61,280 nucleotides of DNA, taken from positions 1 through 61,280 of the forward strand of contig PBEB01000051.1 of NCBI GenBank assembly GCA_002717505.1, in the 5' to 3' direction. The notes below the pieces were generated by a model. The model worked only from the letters and a program-made list of their open reading frames with translations, had not been told where the DNA came from and did not search any database. This stretch comes from Leptospiraceae bacterium (GTDB taxonomy: Bacteria; Spirochaetota; Leptospiria; Leptospirales; Leptonemataceae). Each line of letters starts with the position of its first letter. The first letter of the stretch is position 1. Made by a program: the position numbers and the translations under genes. This document shows positions 16,898 through 26,821 of this stretch, piece after piece.

Positions 16898-19135
16898 ATG
16901 TTCAGCTACCAGACAAGGATGATTGTAAGCATCAGTCTGCTGGCGGCCGGCATTTCTACCGTCTCCTCCTACATTTTTTATCAGACAATTCAGCGCCATG
17001 TTTGGAGCCAGACGGCTGCCCGTTTGAAGGACATTGGGCGTGCCGGACAGTTTTTGCTCACAGTGGAAGATCGCCGTGCCATTCGCGAGCTGGATCAATT
17101 GTCCGAAGGGATGAGTGAACCACGGCCGCCGTCCATGCTGAAATCCATTCGTCCCGGAGAGAATATACAGAGCCTTAGCGATGAAAATCGTCAGAGACTG
17201 GAAGCCCGGCCGGATTACAGGCGCCTGATTCAAATAATGCGTCAGATCAAGAATTCCACCAGGCATCGAATACCCGAGCCCGGAAGCGAAATAGCCCAGA
17301 GAATCGACCCCGGGGATCCTCCCCTTCTTCGCTATGCTTATATCCTGGTTCCGGTTCCTGAATCCAGAAACCGAACCATCCTGAAGTTCATTGTCGATGG
17401 AGATGATCAGAGGCTGGATACCAACTCTGACGGGATCATTGAAGCGGACGAGGAAGCCACGCAGATTGGTATGCTCTACAATGTGTCTGCGCAACCGCAG
17501 ATGCTGAAGGCCTTTCAGGGAGAAGCCACAGCAAGTACAGAGTACTACCGAGACGAATGGGGAGTCTGGCTTTCAGCATACATTCCCATAAAAGACGAGG
17601 ACGGGAACACTTTCGCAGTGATGGGGATAGACCTCTCTGCAGAGAGCGAGTTCAGTCTTATTAATCGTACTCAAAGAATCCTGGTAGCTGTTATCCTGGT
17701 TAGCATATTTGTGGCCGGACTTCTTGGTCTCATTATTTCCAGAGTCCTTTCGCGTCCTCTCCTGGAATTGACGCGGGCTGTAGAGAAAGTGCAGAAACGA
17801 GACTTCAGTGTGCGGCTAAAACTAAAGTCAGGAGATGAGTTTGGTCATCTGGCCGCTGCCTTCAATTCTATGGTAAGCGAAATCGAAAGCTATACCCTGC
17901 ACATGGAAGATATCGTAATCCGCAAGACGGGTGAGCTGCGGACTACCCTGCAAAAAGTTAAAGACCTGAAGAACCAGCAGGACTCCGATTATTACCTGAC
18001 AACCATGTTGGCGAATCCTTTGATCAAGAACGGTAACACAAGCGAAACGGTGCATACCGATTTTCTTATCGAGTACAAGAAGAAGTTCAAATATCAGAAA
18101 CTGGATGCCGAGCTAGGGGGCGATCTTTGCGTCACCGGAAATCTGGATTTCGATGGAGAAAAGTATACATTCTTTTTTAACGGCGATACCAGCGGCGGCG
18201 CTCTCAAGGGTGCAGGCGGCTCATTGATCATGGGCGCTCTGGTAAATTCAATACTGGTGCGCGCCACCGGTCACAGTCTTACCGATCCATTGGGCTGGAT
18301 CGTCTCCACTATGGAGGAACTTCATCGAGTGTTTAAGGAATTCAGGGGTGAGGTGCATGCTAGCTGCGTTCTGGGCTTGATCCATGAACGGTCGGGAACA
18401 CTGCATTTCGTAAACGCCGGCCATCCGAAAACAGTGCTGTACAGAAAGGGAAAAGCAGAATTTATCCACGGAGTGGAAGACCAGAGAATTGGCCACGGTT
18501 CCTGGAAAGCGACACCAGAGAAATTTCAACTGGAGACCGGCGATGTGTTGATTGCAGGATCGGATGGCCGGGATTCCATCCTCCTGGGAAAGCAGAGAAA
18601 CGATGAAATGCTTATTAATCGTAATCCGGATCAGTTTCTGACGGTTGTTGAGAGGGGCCGGGCAGATCTACACGGTATCCGTGAAGTATTATATTCCCTG
18701 GGGGAACCTACAGACGACGTCTCAATTATGCGCATCGCATTTCGGGAATCTGTACATCCTGCTGGTTCCGCTGGTCCTGGCGATAACCAGGTGGAGGAAG
18801 TGGAAAAGCTCGTTGAAATGGAGGAGTATGAAACTGCCCTTTCGCTTCTGGCGCGAATGGAAGATGAGAACTTCTTCAAGCATTATTATTCGGGTCTTTG
18901 CTACTCGCGTACTGGAAATCAGGCTAGGGCACTGGAGAGTCTACAGGAAGCTCGAAATCTGGTAGGGGAACGGGCCAGCGTTCTTTATCTGCTGGGACAG
19001 GTATATGCAGAGACCGGGCGTCGCTTCGCAGCCATCGAAGTCTTACAGAAAGCATCATTTCTGCAGCCCGAAGATGACCGAATTAAGGCTTTATTGGACC
19101 GGCTTCAGAACGAGTCCACGGACAGAAATAGCTAG
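16898..19135 (+). CDS. HAMP-SpoIIE (PP2C-type) phosphatase with EF-hand sensor and TPRs
   Basis: A transmembrane helix at ~8-30 is followed by a large extracytoplasmic sensor (~31-260), a second helix (~265-285), a HAMP domain, a short coiled coil, a SpoIIE/PP2C catalytic domain (~380-625) and C-terminal TPRs. Metal-binding motifs are present: LGGDLCVTG, GDTSGGALKGAGG, SDGRDS and TDDVSIM. The sensor contains a canonical EF-hand loop at residues 174-185 (DTNSDGIIEADE). Such phosphatases usually dephosphorylate STAS proteins; the vWA-STAS protein at 0.8-2.4 kb is one possible target, by inference. Start ATG 16898 has AAGGG ten bases upstream. Transcribed divergently from the cyclase. Confidence 0.9.
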   Translation: MFSYQTRMIVSISLLAAGISTVSSYIFYQTIQRHVWSQTAARLKDIGRAGQFLLTVEDRRAIRELDQLSEGMSEPRPPSMLKSIRPGENIQSLSDENRQRLEARPDYRRLIQIMRQIKNSTRHRIPEPGSEIAQRIDPGDPPLLRYAYILVPVPESRNRTILKFIVDGDDQRLDTNSDGIIEADEEATQIGMLYNVSAQPQMLKAFQGEATASTEYYRDEWGVWLSAYIPIKDEDGNTFAVMGIDLSAESEFSLINRTQRILVAVILVSIFVAGLLGLIISRVLSRPLLELTRAVEKVQKRDFSVRLKLKSGDEFGHLAAAFNSMVSEIESYTLHMEDIVIRKTGELRTTLQKVKDLKNQQDSDYYLTTMLANPLIKNGNTSETVHTDFLIEYKKKFKYQKLDAELGGDLCVTGNLDFDGEKYTFFFNGDTSGGALKGAGGSLIMGALVNSILVRATGHSLTDPLGWIVSTMEELHRVFKEFRGEVHASCVLGLIHERSGTLHFVNAGHPKTVLYRKGKAEFIHGVEDQRIGHGSWKATPEKFQLETGDVLIAGSDGRDSILLGKQRNDEMLINRNPDQFLTVVERGRADLHGIREVLYSLGEPTDDVSIMRIAFRESVHPAGSAGPGDNQVEEVEKLVEMEEYETALSLLARMEDENFFKHYYSGLCYSRTGNQARALESLQEARNLVGERASVLYLLGQVYAETGRRFAAIEVLQKASFLQPEDDRIKALLDRLQNESTDRNS

Positions 19136-19183
19136 TACTGGAAAGCGTTTGACCGCAGGTTGGTGTATCATTTCTCGTAGATT

Positions 19184-19885
19184 GTGAGACAACCGGACGC
19201 CAATAAGGAATCTAAGAGGCTGGCAGCGCTAGAAGCTGTAAGGCATGTGCAGGATGGCATGGCCGTTGGCCTCGGAACCGGTTCCACGGCCGCTCTGGTC
19301 ATCGAAGAGCTGGGAAGACTGCAGAACACAGAATCGATGAACTGCGATTATTGTGTCACATCCTATCAATCCATGCAATTAGCCCTTCAGGCCGGTCTAA
19401 AGGTGTTTCCTGTAGAAACTTTCGATTCCCTGGATATCTCGATTGATGGCGCGGATGAAGTGGATCCCGCTCTGAATCTGATCAAAGGTGGCGGCGCCGC
19501 CCATACTCTGGAAAAAATCGTGCATACCCTTTCGACATCATTTATCTGCGTGGTGGATGGCTCCAAACTTGTTTCGCAACTGGGGGAGCGTACTCCAGTG
19601 CCTCTGGAAGTGTTACCCCAGGCGATTAACGTAGTCCGCCATGAATTAGATCGCCTTGGGGCTCGAGAGGTGAGTCTTCGCATGGCGCTACGGAAAGATG
19701 GACCGGTGATTACGGATCACGGAAACTTTGTGCTGGATGTGAAATTTGAATCCATTCACCCGGAAGGAATGGAAAAGGAGTTAAACTCAATTTCCGGTGT
19801 TGTCGAGAATGGCATATTCGCCCGATGCAGACCCGTTGAAGTAATCGTGGGTGAATCGTCAGGAGTGCGCACGCTGAAACCCTGA
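19184..19885 (+). CDS. rpiA: Ribose-5-phosphate isomerase A
   Basis: This 233-residue enzyme interconverts ribose-5-phosphate and ribulose-5-phosphate in the pentose phosphate pathway. Conserved motifs are GLGTGSTAALVIEEL, SIDGADEVDPALNLIKGGG, where Asp and Lys are catalytic, and VVDGSKLV. The start is GTG, 48 bases after the SpoIIE gene. The stop overlaps the start of the next gene (TGATG). Confidence 0.95.
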   Translation: MRQPDANKESKRLAALEAVRHVQDGMAVGLGTGSTAALVIEELGRLQNTESMNCDYCVTSYQSMQLALQAGLKVFPVETFDSLDISIDGADEVDPALNLIKGGGAAHTLEKIVHTLSTSFICVVDGSKLVSQLGERTPVPLEVLPQAINVVRHELDRLGAREVSLRMALRKDGPVITDHGNFVLDVKFESIHPEGMEKELNSISGVVENGIFARCRPVEVIVGESSGVRTLKP

Positions 19886-21402
19886 TGTCTACTTCCTCCG
19901 GAAATAAGACATTGCCGGAAGTGGGAGGCCGAATTCCCGGTAACACTGTGCATGCAGTGTCCGTTAGCCTGCCTCGTGTGGCCGATGTCATAGGCTACGA
20001 AGAGAAGCGATCGGAGACCATGAGTCGCATCAAATCCGGCTACCCGCGCTTCGTTGCACATCCCTATGTCACGGAACTTGTAACCTATTTTCAGCCCTCT
20101 TTCTCAGAAAATCCATGCGTTGTTGTGTCCTCCAGACGTGCAGCCCAGGATCTTTTTGCCTGGGCGGAATATCACGTGGATTCGCTTATAGAAGAAGAGG
20201 GTATTGTGGCATTCCCGCTTCCTGAAGATGAAAGTCAGGCCTCTCATATCCTGAGCTACATTCAGCATACTGGATGCCTGGTAAGCTCTCGCAGAGCTGA
20301 GAAGTTTCTTCTGGATCGAAGTCGGCTTTCAACTGAGCAATCCGAGGAGCGCGTTTCTGCAGGTCAGGGGCAAAGCCTTGTCCAGAATGAGATGGCACGA
20401 TTGAATGAGCTTTCGCCCCAGGATGTATTTCTCTCCGCCAGTGGAATGAACGGGATTTACGGAGCGTTTCGTACTATTCAGGAAATCCAGAAGTCTCGCG
20501 GTAGAGATCTCTGGATTCAACTTGGCTGGCTCTATGTAGACAATATATTGATCCTGGAGAAATTCTCCAGCGGCTCCGTTAAGGTTTATGATCTGCATAA
20601 TCTGGATGAAATTCGTCGAGTCATTCGCGAATATGCCGGGCGTATCGCAGGTATCGTTACGGAAGTGCCTACGAATCCATTGCTCCAGACACCGGATCTG
20701 GCAGAACTCTACGGTCTATGTCAGGCCGAAGGATGTGCTCTGATTGCAGACATTTCCGTTGGTAGCTCCGTTTGTATAGATGCGATTCCGCATTGCGATA
20801 TTGCTGTGGAGAGTCTCACAAAGTTTGCCAGCGGTTCCTGTGATGTGATGATGGGAGCTGTGATGATAAATCCAGAATCACCCTTTCATGGCGAGATTCT
20901 GTCTTCTCTGGATCGCTTCCTGGAGCTCCCTTACTTTGCCGATGCGGATCGCCTGGCTGCCAGAATTCCCGGTTACCGCGATCGAATGGTTCGCATTGGT
21001 GAAAACGTGCGTATTCTGGGGGACCGCTGGGACCAGCACCCTGCAGTCAGGAAATTGTACCGCGCGGATCAAGGCCCCTGGGCCGAGAATTACCACAAGA
21101 TTGCACGAAAGAGTGAAGCCGGGATTCTGCCGGGCGGAATGATTACCATGGAAGTAGGCTCGGCGATGGAATCGGTTTACGATTCTTTGCAGATTCTAAA
21201 GGGCCCATCTTTCGGTACCGATTTCACCCTGGTTATGCTCTATATGTATCTGGCTCATTATGACCTGGTTTCGACTGAGGAAGGTCGAGCCACACTGGCC
21301 GAGCTCCAAATGGACCCTGGTCTTTTTCGAATTTCCATTGGCATGGAAGATCCGGACACTATCTATGATGCCTTTGAACGTGCTTTTCAGATGGGCAAAT
21401 AA
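19885..21402 (+). CDS. PLP-dependent cystathionine gamma-synthase-like enzyme
   Basis: Belongs to the Cys/Met-metabolism PLP enzymes (fold type I). The PLP Lys is in ESLTKFASG, about residue 313; ALIADISVGSS carries the expected Asp. The N-terminal HAVSVSLPRVADVIGYEE and SGYPRFVAHPYV resemble fungal cystathionine gamma-synthases rather than the shorter bacterial MetB; the 505-residue length also fits that type. Probable reaction: an activated homoserine plus cysteine gives cystathionine. Translationally coupled to rpiA through TGATG. A specific substrate cannot be read from sequence alone. Confidence 0.8.
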   Translation: MSTSSGNKTLPEVGGRIPGNTVHAVSVSLPRVADVIGYEEKRSETMSRIKSGYPRFVAHPYVTELVTYFQPSFSENPCVVVSSRRAAQDLFAWAEYHVDSLIEEEGIVAFPLPEDESQASHILSYIQHTGCLVSSRRAEKFLLDRSRLSTEQSEERVSAGQGQSLVQNEMARLNELSPQDVFLSASGMNGIYGAFRTIQEIQKSRGRDLWIQLGWLYVDNILILEKFSSGSVKVYDLHNLDEIRRVIREYAGRIAGIVTEVPTNPLLQTPDLAELYGLCQAEGCALIADISVGSSVCIDAIPHCDIAVESLTKFASGSCDVMMGAVMINPESPFHGEILSSLDRFLELPYFADADRLAARIPGYRDRMVRIGENVRILGDRWDQHPAVRKLYRADQGPWAENYHKIARKSEAGILPGGMITMEVGSAMESVYDSLQILKGPSFGTDFTLVMLYMYLAHYDLVSTEEGRATLAELQMDPGLFRISIGMEDPDTIYDAFERAFQMGK

Positions 21403-21564
21403 ATCCTGATCCTTTCGCCACTCCCCCATGCGCGAGTATACTGTATTTCGCCGGTAGCGTCTGGCACATTCTCGATGCATCAGTACTGTTTCTTGCACCG
21501 GAAATTAAAGCGTTCGGCGAAACCAGAAAAGAGCTCCGGTTTTCTCGCAAGAACGGATCAAGAG

Positions 21565-21590
21565 AGAAAAAGCCCTGGAAGTCCAGGGCT
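21565..21590 (-). terminator. Rho-independent terminator of the ankyrin gene
   Basis: Nine-base stem AGCCCTGGA / TCCAGGGCT (21571-21590) with a two-base loop. Read on the minus strand it is followed by a TTTTT run (21567-21571), 14 bases after the ankyrin stop. It may also end the plus-strand transcript of the cystathionine-synthase gene. Confidence 0.8.
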
Positions 21591-21603
21591 CTATGGTTTG
21601 CGT

Positions 21604-23016
21604 CTATCGAGAAGGTAGTCTGGCATCAGGAGAAATCTTATCCCCCTTTTCGTAGAACCTCTGACTCTCTTTGATTGCCTCTTGAATCTCTGGGTCCGGC
21701 TCCATTGAACGAGTGCGAATCTGTACGCTCTCCAGGGCTTTCGGGCTTGGAGGGATATCCGAATCGAATTCGGGGCTATTCGGGATTAAGATGCTGGGAA
21801 TTGGAATAACGGGCTTCTCCTCATACTTCTTTACGAGCTCGATGATTGCTGGAGCGTATTTGTAATCGTACTCATCATGCCATTTCTGGAGCATTGAAAT
21901 ATAGTCTTCCGGAGGTTTGGCGCCGCGAACCAGTACCATCTCTGCAATCTGGACGGTCTCCTCACTGGCGCCATCGATTTCACGGAAAATACCCCATCCG
22001 CTGTCCAGATCCAGGGCATTCTTTTCGATGAGTAATCGTGCTATGTCAAACTGGCTGTAGTTCATTGCCCAGCCAAACTCCGTAAGTCCGCCACCGCAAC
22101 CCTGGAGCTGTTCGGAACTTCCGGTGGCTCCAGCTTGAATCAGAACTGTGGCCATTTCTTTTCGATAATTCACAATAGCATCACGTAATGGAGTAATTCC
22201 CACATAATCCTGCGGGGAGGGATTTGCGCCGGCATTTAGCAGTGCTTTGACAATCGAAAGATGATTGTTCCGGGCAGCGTAATGAAGGGGAGTCAACTTC
22301 GACATTCCTTCCTCCTCATTTACGTTCGCTCCGGATTGGATTAATGTCTGAACTCTTGCCAGATCGCCACTCTTTGCCGCAAAATGGAGAGACTGTTTGT
22401 ACGCGTTAATGTCTTTGCCTTCCAAAAAAAGTGCGACTTCCACCTGTCCATCCAGCCTTGCATAGTCCGCCGCCGTACAATGCATGTCATAGTTACCGGA
22501 AATACACCAGTCGCTGGTTGTTTTCTTTGTGCGATCAGCACCTCGGCGAATCATATCTTTAACAAGTTCCATGTCGCCCAGGCTGGCCGAAAGCATCAAT
22601 GGGGTGCGACCTGTGGTAGGATCCTGCCAGTTGATATTGGCTCCTCGGCGAACCATATCCAGCACTACCTTATGCATGGCATCCCCGGGCTCATCTACAC
22701 TTCGCAGGGCCCACATCAGATTGGAGTAGTCCTTTCGATCATGCCTGTTGACATCCGCTCCTCGCTGAATGAGCCAGGCTGCGATTTCCGGGCTACCGCC
22801 ATAACAGTAGGAAGCCAGAGTGAGCGCTGTGGCACCACTATCGGAGCTCAGCGGATCATTTACCCCCCATCCCTGGGCCACGTATTTTTGAACACGGGAC
22901 AGATCAAAATCGCATATCGCCTCGCTCACCTGATCCCCTGTGGGGCGGGCCTCCAGAGATGCAGCGACGAAAAGGAACAGGAATCCGGCACTTAGGTATA
23001 CTTTAAGCTGAGTCAT
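21604..23016 (-). CDS. Secreted ankyrin-repeat protein
   Basis: Signal peptide (VYLSAGFLFLFVAASLEA) then about eight ankyrin repeats, with the usual G-A-D-V-N/TPL phases: IQRGADVNRHDRKDYSNLM, VRRGANINWQDPTTGRTPL, IQSGANVN, LNAGANPSPQDYVGITPL. Ankyrin repeats bind proteins; periplasmic or secreted forms are common in this group. The C-terminal ~80 residues lack repeats and are Pro/Ser-rich. Convergent with the PLP enzyme and followed by a clear terminator. Confidence 0.9.
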   Translation of the reverse strand: MTQLKVYLSAGFLFLFVAASLEARPTGDQVSEAICDFDLSRVQKYVAQGWGVNDPLSSDSGATALTLASYCYGGSPEIAAWLIQRGADVNRHDRKDYSNLMWALRSVDEPGDAMHKVVLDMVRRGANINWQDPTTGRTPLMLSASLGDMELVKDMIRRGADRTKKTTSDWCISGNYDMHCTAADYARLDGQVEVALFLEGKDINAYKQSLHFAAKSGDLARVQTLIQSGANVNEEEGMSKLTPLHYAARNNHLSIVKALLNAGANPSPQDYVGITPLRDAIVNYRKEMATVLIQAGATGSSEQLQGCGGGLTEFGWAMNYSQFDIARLLIEKNALDLDSGWGIFREIDGASEETVQIAEMVLVRGAKPPEDYISMLQKWHDEYDYKYAPAIIELVKKYEEKPVIPIPSILIPNSPEFDSDIPPSPKALESVQIRTRSMEPDPEIQEAIKESQRFYEKGDKISPDARLPSR

Positions 23017-23074
23017 GGTTATTGGGTCTCCACGGAGTCTAATTTTTAGACGGTCCGTGGACTCATGGGTTCAG

Positions 23075-24433
23075 TCACCAGCTATATTTCAATCCGAATT
23101 GTATGGATTGCGAGCTGGCTGTGGCACGAGCAAAGCGACTGGCCCCCAGGGAGGTCCATCCGAATGCCTGAAATTGTAACTCTGAGTTAAAGCTGATATT
23201 CCCGGGCCACTGGCTGAAGAAATCGCCCCCGGTAATGTCTATGTTAGCCCTGGAATATAGCAAGGCAACGAACAGGCCCACAGTCTGCCACCAGTAGGTT
23301 CCATTCAACTCTACTTCGTACCCTTTCTCCTCGTAATCCAACCGAGCGATGGTAGGATCGTAACCTGCGTTTGCTCCGGTGGCCAGCCGGCCTATGTCCA
23401 TGTTCAGTCGGCCATGACGGAGGTGTCCTACCGCAGACAGTTCTAACTCAACCGGGCCGCGAAACAACGATGCGCTGAAGCCATATTGGAGCCCCTGATC
23501 TTTTCGCTGCATATCCAGGAATTCCCGAGCAACATACGATCCCTGTGTTGCACTGGTGGAAACGGCCCAGCCTGCATAGTAGGCCCGAGCATGGCCGGTT
23601 TCTTCTGCTCTTGCTATACCCACCTGCGGAGAGATGCGAAATTGCAAGGTGGGTGATAGAGGTGCATAGATCGGGTAGCCCATGCGTAAATAGGATCTAT
23701 GAGACAAGTGGCCGTAGACCTCTTCGGTGCCATATCCTGATTTGCGAAAGAAGTTCTCCGGATTGACTCCATCGGCCCCGTTTTCCACGAGCTCACGATC
23801 CGAAGATGCGGAAAGTGTCTGGTGGCCTACGGAAACCTCAAAGCCAAACGGAATGGGGGAGCGAATCCCTGCAGAGAGTATGAGCCCCTGGGGCTGGCTC
23901 TTCTTACGAGGTATTACGAATCGGGTAATGAAAAACTCTCGCATGCGAAACTCATCCATGAAACTGACAAACGGTAATTCCTGCAACACGGGTCCGACTC
24001 GTAGCCAGATCTGCGGCTTTTCTGAGTGAATTCGGGCCAGGCCCCATTCTTCTGGTAGGTCTGGCTGAGCTGCGTTGATTGTAGGTTCTTCGTCTGAAGT
24101 CTTTTCCGAGTCATCGGAAGAGTCCAGAGATTCGGATTCCCTGTTCCCGGACTCTTCCTGCTGTCTTTGTTCCAGCATTTGGCGCTTCTGTTCCGGAGAA
24201 GCGTTTCTGTATTCATCCCCCACAAAGACCTGAACCATCTTGTTTTTCGGAACAACCAATGATCCGACGTCGGTTTCGAGGATGATGCTGGTGTCGGTTA
24301 CGCCTGTAACAACACCATCCAGTTCCTGTCCATTCTTTAAAACCACTGTGTCTGCATCAAGAGCCGGGCAGGAGAAGATCAGGAGCAGAAGAAGAGTAAG
24401 TGAACTGGCAAAAGGTGCTTTAGAGAATTGCAT
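23075..24433 (-). CDS. Outer-membrane protein with N-terminal LSm-like segment
   Basis: Signal peptide (SSLTLLLLLIFSCPALDA) then a short beta domain, TVVLKNGQELDGVVTG...LVVPKNKMVQVFVG, of a kind seen at the mature N-terminus of several spirochaetal envelope proteins. A charged Gln/Glu/Ser linker (~80-125) leads to ~320 residues of alternating strands ending in SIQFGLKYSW, a terminal aromatic typical of outer-membrane barrels. No named family recognised. It lies 58 bases downstream of the ankyrin gene on the same strand in gene order (its stop is at 23075 and the ankyrin start at 23016), so they may be co-transcribed. Confidence 0.8.
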   Translation of the reverse strand: MQFSKAPFASSLTLLLLLIFSCPALDADTVVLKNGQELDGVVTGVTDTSIILETDVGSLVVPKNKMVQVFVGDEYRNASPEQKRQMLEQRQQEESGNRESESLDSSDDSEKTSDEEPTINAAQPDLPEEWGLARIHSEKPQIWLRVGPVLQELPFVSFMDEFRMREFFITRFVIPRKKSQPQGLILSAGIRSPIPFGFEVSVGHQTLSASSDRELVENGADGVNPENFFRKSGYGTEEVYGHLSHRSYLRMGYPIYAPLSPTLQFRISPQVGIARAEETGHARAYYAGWAVSTSATQGSYVAREFLDMQRKDQGLQYGFSASLFRGPVELELSAVGHLRHGRLNMDIGRLATGANAGYDPTIARLDYEEKGYEVELNGTYWWQTVGLFVALLYSRANIDITGGDFFSQWPGNISFNSELQFQAFGWTSLGASRFARATASSQSIQFGLKYSW

Positions 24434-24866
24434 AATGAATACATTTAAGATACAGGAGTAGAAGTTTCGATATAGAGCTTCCGGTCAAACGCGATTCAGA
24501 TTTCAACTAATCCTCAGGACACAGGAATGAAATGAAAACGTAATTTTGCCGAAATGAGGAGTGCCCGGGCATGACATGCCCCTTCACTGCCAGGAGCGAT
24601 AGATTGGAATCCAGGAAGTTCTGGGAACTTGAATGCGTCGAACAGAGGGACCGCTGGCAGGACAACATCGGGACACGGTCCTCCATTCTTAACCTGCCAA
24701 TGTTAAGGTTAGTATTCGAGCAGCACAATAACTGAGGTTGACTTTTTTTTTACCCGTAGCATGAGCGGGGCTGGCTTTTTCGCAATCCCCGTTAGAAGAA
24801 ATGCGGGGTCACCAACCGAGTATTCTGTAAACTTCGAATATTGCAGCCCGGATAGCCGCTCATGCA
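24434..24866. other. 433-bp gap: no gene seen
   Basis: Both neighbours are on the minus strand, so this holds the betA 3' end region and the promoter of the outer-membrane protein gene. It contains a perfect GGGCATG-a-CATGCCC palindrome (24567-24581), a CCCCG/CGGGG hairpin soon after betA (about 24795-24823), and a run of nine T at about 24742-24750. No open frame has a ribosome-binding site and protein-like content. Confidence 0.6.
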
Positions 24867-26546
24867 TTACCCGCGATAGAAGGCAGTGTTTTCAGGCGCC
24901 AGTGGAGTCTTTCCCAGTATCGCATCCGAAGCCTTTTCAGCCATCATGACCACCGGAGCATAGATGTTTCCGTTCGTAATGGTGGGCATGATAGAAGCAT
25001 CCACCACGCGCAAACCTTCCATTCCATGGACCTTCAGAGTCTCTGGATCCACTACAGCCATGGCATCGGTTCCCATCTTACAGGTTCCGGATGGATGTAG
25101 AGCTGTTTCCGCATCGTCGGCCACCCACTTTAAGATTTGTTCCGGAGTTTTAACCTCGGGCCCCGGAGATATTTCGCCGCCATTGAAGGGCTTCATTGCG
25201 GGCTGATTGAGAATGTCTCTGGCTCTCTCAATGGCTTCCACCCATTCTCGACGATCCTGTTCGGTGCTGAGATAGTTAAACAATACAGCCGGATGCTCCG
25301 CCGGATCCTTTGATTTGATGCGAACATGACCGCGTGCATCGGAAAACATGGGCCCTACGTGCACCTGGTATCCATGACCACCTTCTGGCGACGAGCCATC
25401 GTATCGAATAGCCAGCGGTAGAAAATGAAACATCAAATTCGGGTATTCTTCCCGAGGATTGCTCTTAATGAATCCGCCGGCTTCAAAGTGATTGGTTGCG
25501 GCGGGACCCTTACGGAAGAGCCATTGCAGCCCAATGAATGGCTTTCTCCAGAGTTTCAGGGCAGGATTCATGGAAACAGGTTTGTTGCACTTGTACTGAA
25601 CATAGACTTCCAGGTGATCCATAAGGTTTTCGCCCACACCTTTTAGATCATGGACTACATCAATACCCAGACTCTTCAAATGTTCCGCATCGCCTACGCC
25701 GGACAGTTGCAGTAACTGAGGACTGTTAAAGGCACCGGCACAGACAATGACTTCGGCGCCACGAACCTGGTGCTTTTTCCCTTTCTGGAGGTACTCTACA
25801 CCAACAGCTCTCTTCCCCTCAAAAATGATGCGGGAAGTTAATACACGGCTTCGGAGCTCAAGGTTCTTTCGGTGTTTCACTGGATGGTAATAAGCTCGGG
25901 CCGCGCTCCATCGTCTTCCTTGCTTGACGTTCCTGTCAAACAGCGCAAAGCCTTCTTGTTTGTAACCGTTTACATCGTCTGTGCGGGGATGCCCGGCCTG
26001 TTCGGCAGACTCCAGGAATGCTGAAAAAAGTGGATTGATGCCCGGTCCGCGCTCCAGCCACAGAGGACCCTCGATTCCGCGAAAAGGTCGGCTACGGCTC
26101 CGGACTCCTGTATTGTTCTTCGATTCAGCCAGAGGCTTTTCTGCCATGCAGCTTTCCATGCGCTTGAAGTAGGGCAGGCAATGGGCGTAATCCCATTTTT
26201 CCAGGCCAGGTAGTTCGGCCCATTTTTCATAGTCCATGGGATTCCCTCGCTGAAAGATCATCCCATTAATGCTACTGGAGCCTCCCAGGATTTTACCTCT
26301 GGCATGGTAAACCTTTCGCCCATCCATATAGGGCTCCGGTTCAGATTCGTACATCCAATCGTAGTGTTTACTTCCGATGGGAATGGTTAAAGCGGCAGGC
26401 ATGTGAATAAAAAGATCCCAGATATAATCCGGTCGACCAGCCTCCAGCATGAGTACGCGATTGGCTGGATCCTTGCTCAATCGATTGGCAAGTACACAAC
26501 CGGCCGATCCGCCTCCAACAATTATGTAATCATACTGTTTGCTCAT
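24867..26546 (-). CDS. betA: Choline dehydrogenase
   Basis: This 559-residue GMC oxidoreductase oxidises choline to betaine aldehyde using FAD. The N-terminal dinucleotide fold is [18 protein letters not shown]; the GMC signature appears as [15 protein letters not shown]; the C-terminal catalytic His is in [11 protein letters not shown]. The length is close to E. coli BetA. ATG has AGGAGAG just upstream. It is last in a betaine-synthesis cluster, 275 bases after betB. Confidence 0.95.
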   Translation of the reverse strand: MSKQYDYIIVGGGSAGCVLANRLSKDPANRVLMLEAGRPDYIWDLFIHMPAALTIPIGSKHYDWMYESEPEPYMDGRKVYHARGKILGGSSSINGMIFQRGNPMDYEKWAELPGLEKWDYAHCLPYFKRMESCMAEKPLAESKNNTGVRSRSRPFRGIEGPLWLERGPGINPLFSAFLESAEQAGHPRTDDVNGYKQEGFALFDRNVKQGRRWSAARAYYHPVKHRKNLELRSRVLTSRIIFEGKRAVGVEYLQKGKKHQVRGAEVIVCAGAFNSPQLLQLSGVGDAEHLKSLGIDVVHDLKGVGENLMDHLEVYVQYKCNKPVSMNPALKLWRKPFIGLQWLFRKGPAATNHFEAGGFIKSNPREEYPNLMFHFLPLAIRYDGSSPEGGHGYQVHVGPMFSDARGHVRIKSKDPAEHPAVLFNYLSTEQDRREWVEAIERARDILNQPAMKPFNGGEISPGPEVKTPEQILKWVADDAETALHPSGTCKMGTDAMAVVDPETLKVHGMEGLRVVDASIMPTITNGNIYAPVVMMAEKASDAILGKTPLAPENTAFYRG

Positions 26547-26821
26547 ACTTCTCTCCTCGTAGTTCCGGTCCCTGGTTTATTCGGCTGTTCGCATCGGTTG
26601 CCGCAATCCCACTTATTTATTCCTGGTCTTCGACGCCGGTTCGACAATTAAGGTCTGAATCATTTTCCGCCAACTTCTGTATCCAGGGGCGGAGCTCCGG
26701 CGAAAAAAATGCAGATCAAATGTGAGGCGACCAGGTCTCCTGTGAAGCTGACCCGGCTAAGCTGATAGTCGCTGCCGTCCATCGAGCCATTCAGTCCTGA
26801 TAGCATGCCCATACGCTCCCA

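Noticed and set aside
16814-17494. N-terminal extension of the cyclase frame by 227 codons
   Set aside because: It would overlap the divergent phosphatase gene, and the lipoprotein-like signal at ATG 16813 or 16789 gives a normal N-terminus.
24507-24728. 73-codon minus-strand frame in the gap beside betA
   Set aside because: Ser/Cys-rich composition without a ribosome-binding site or known pattern.
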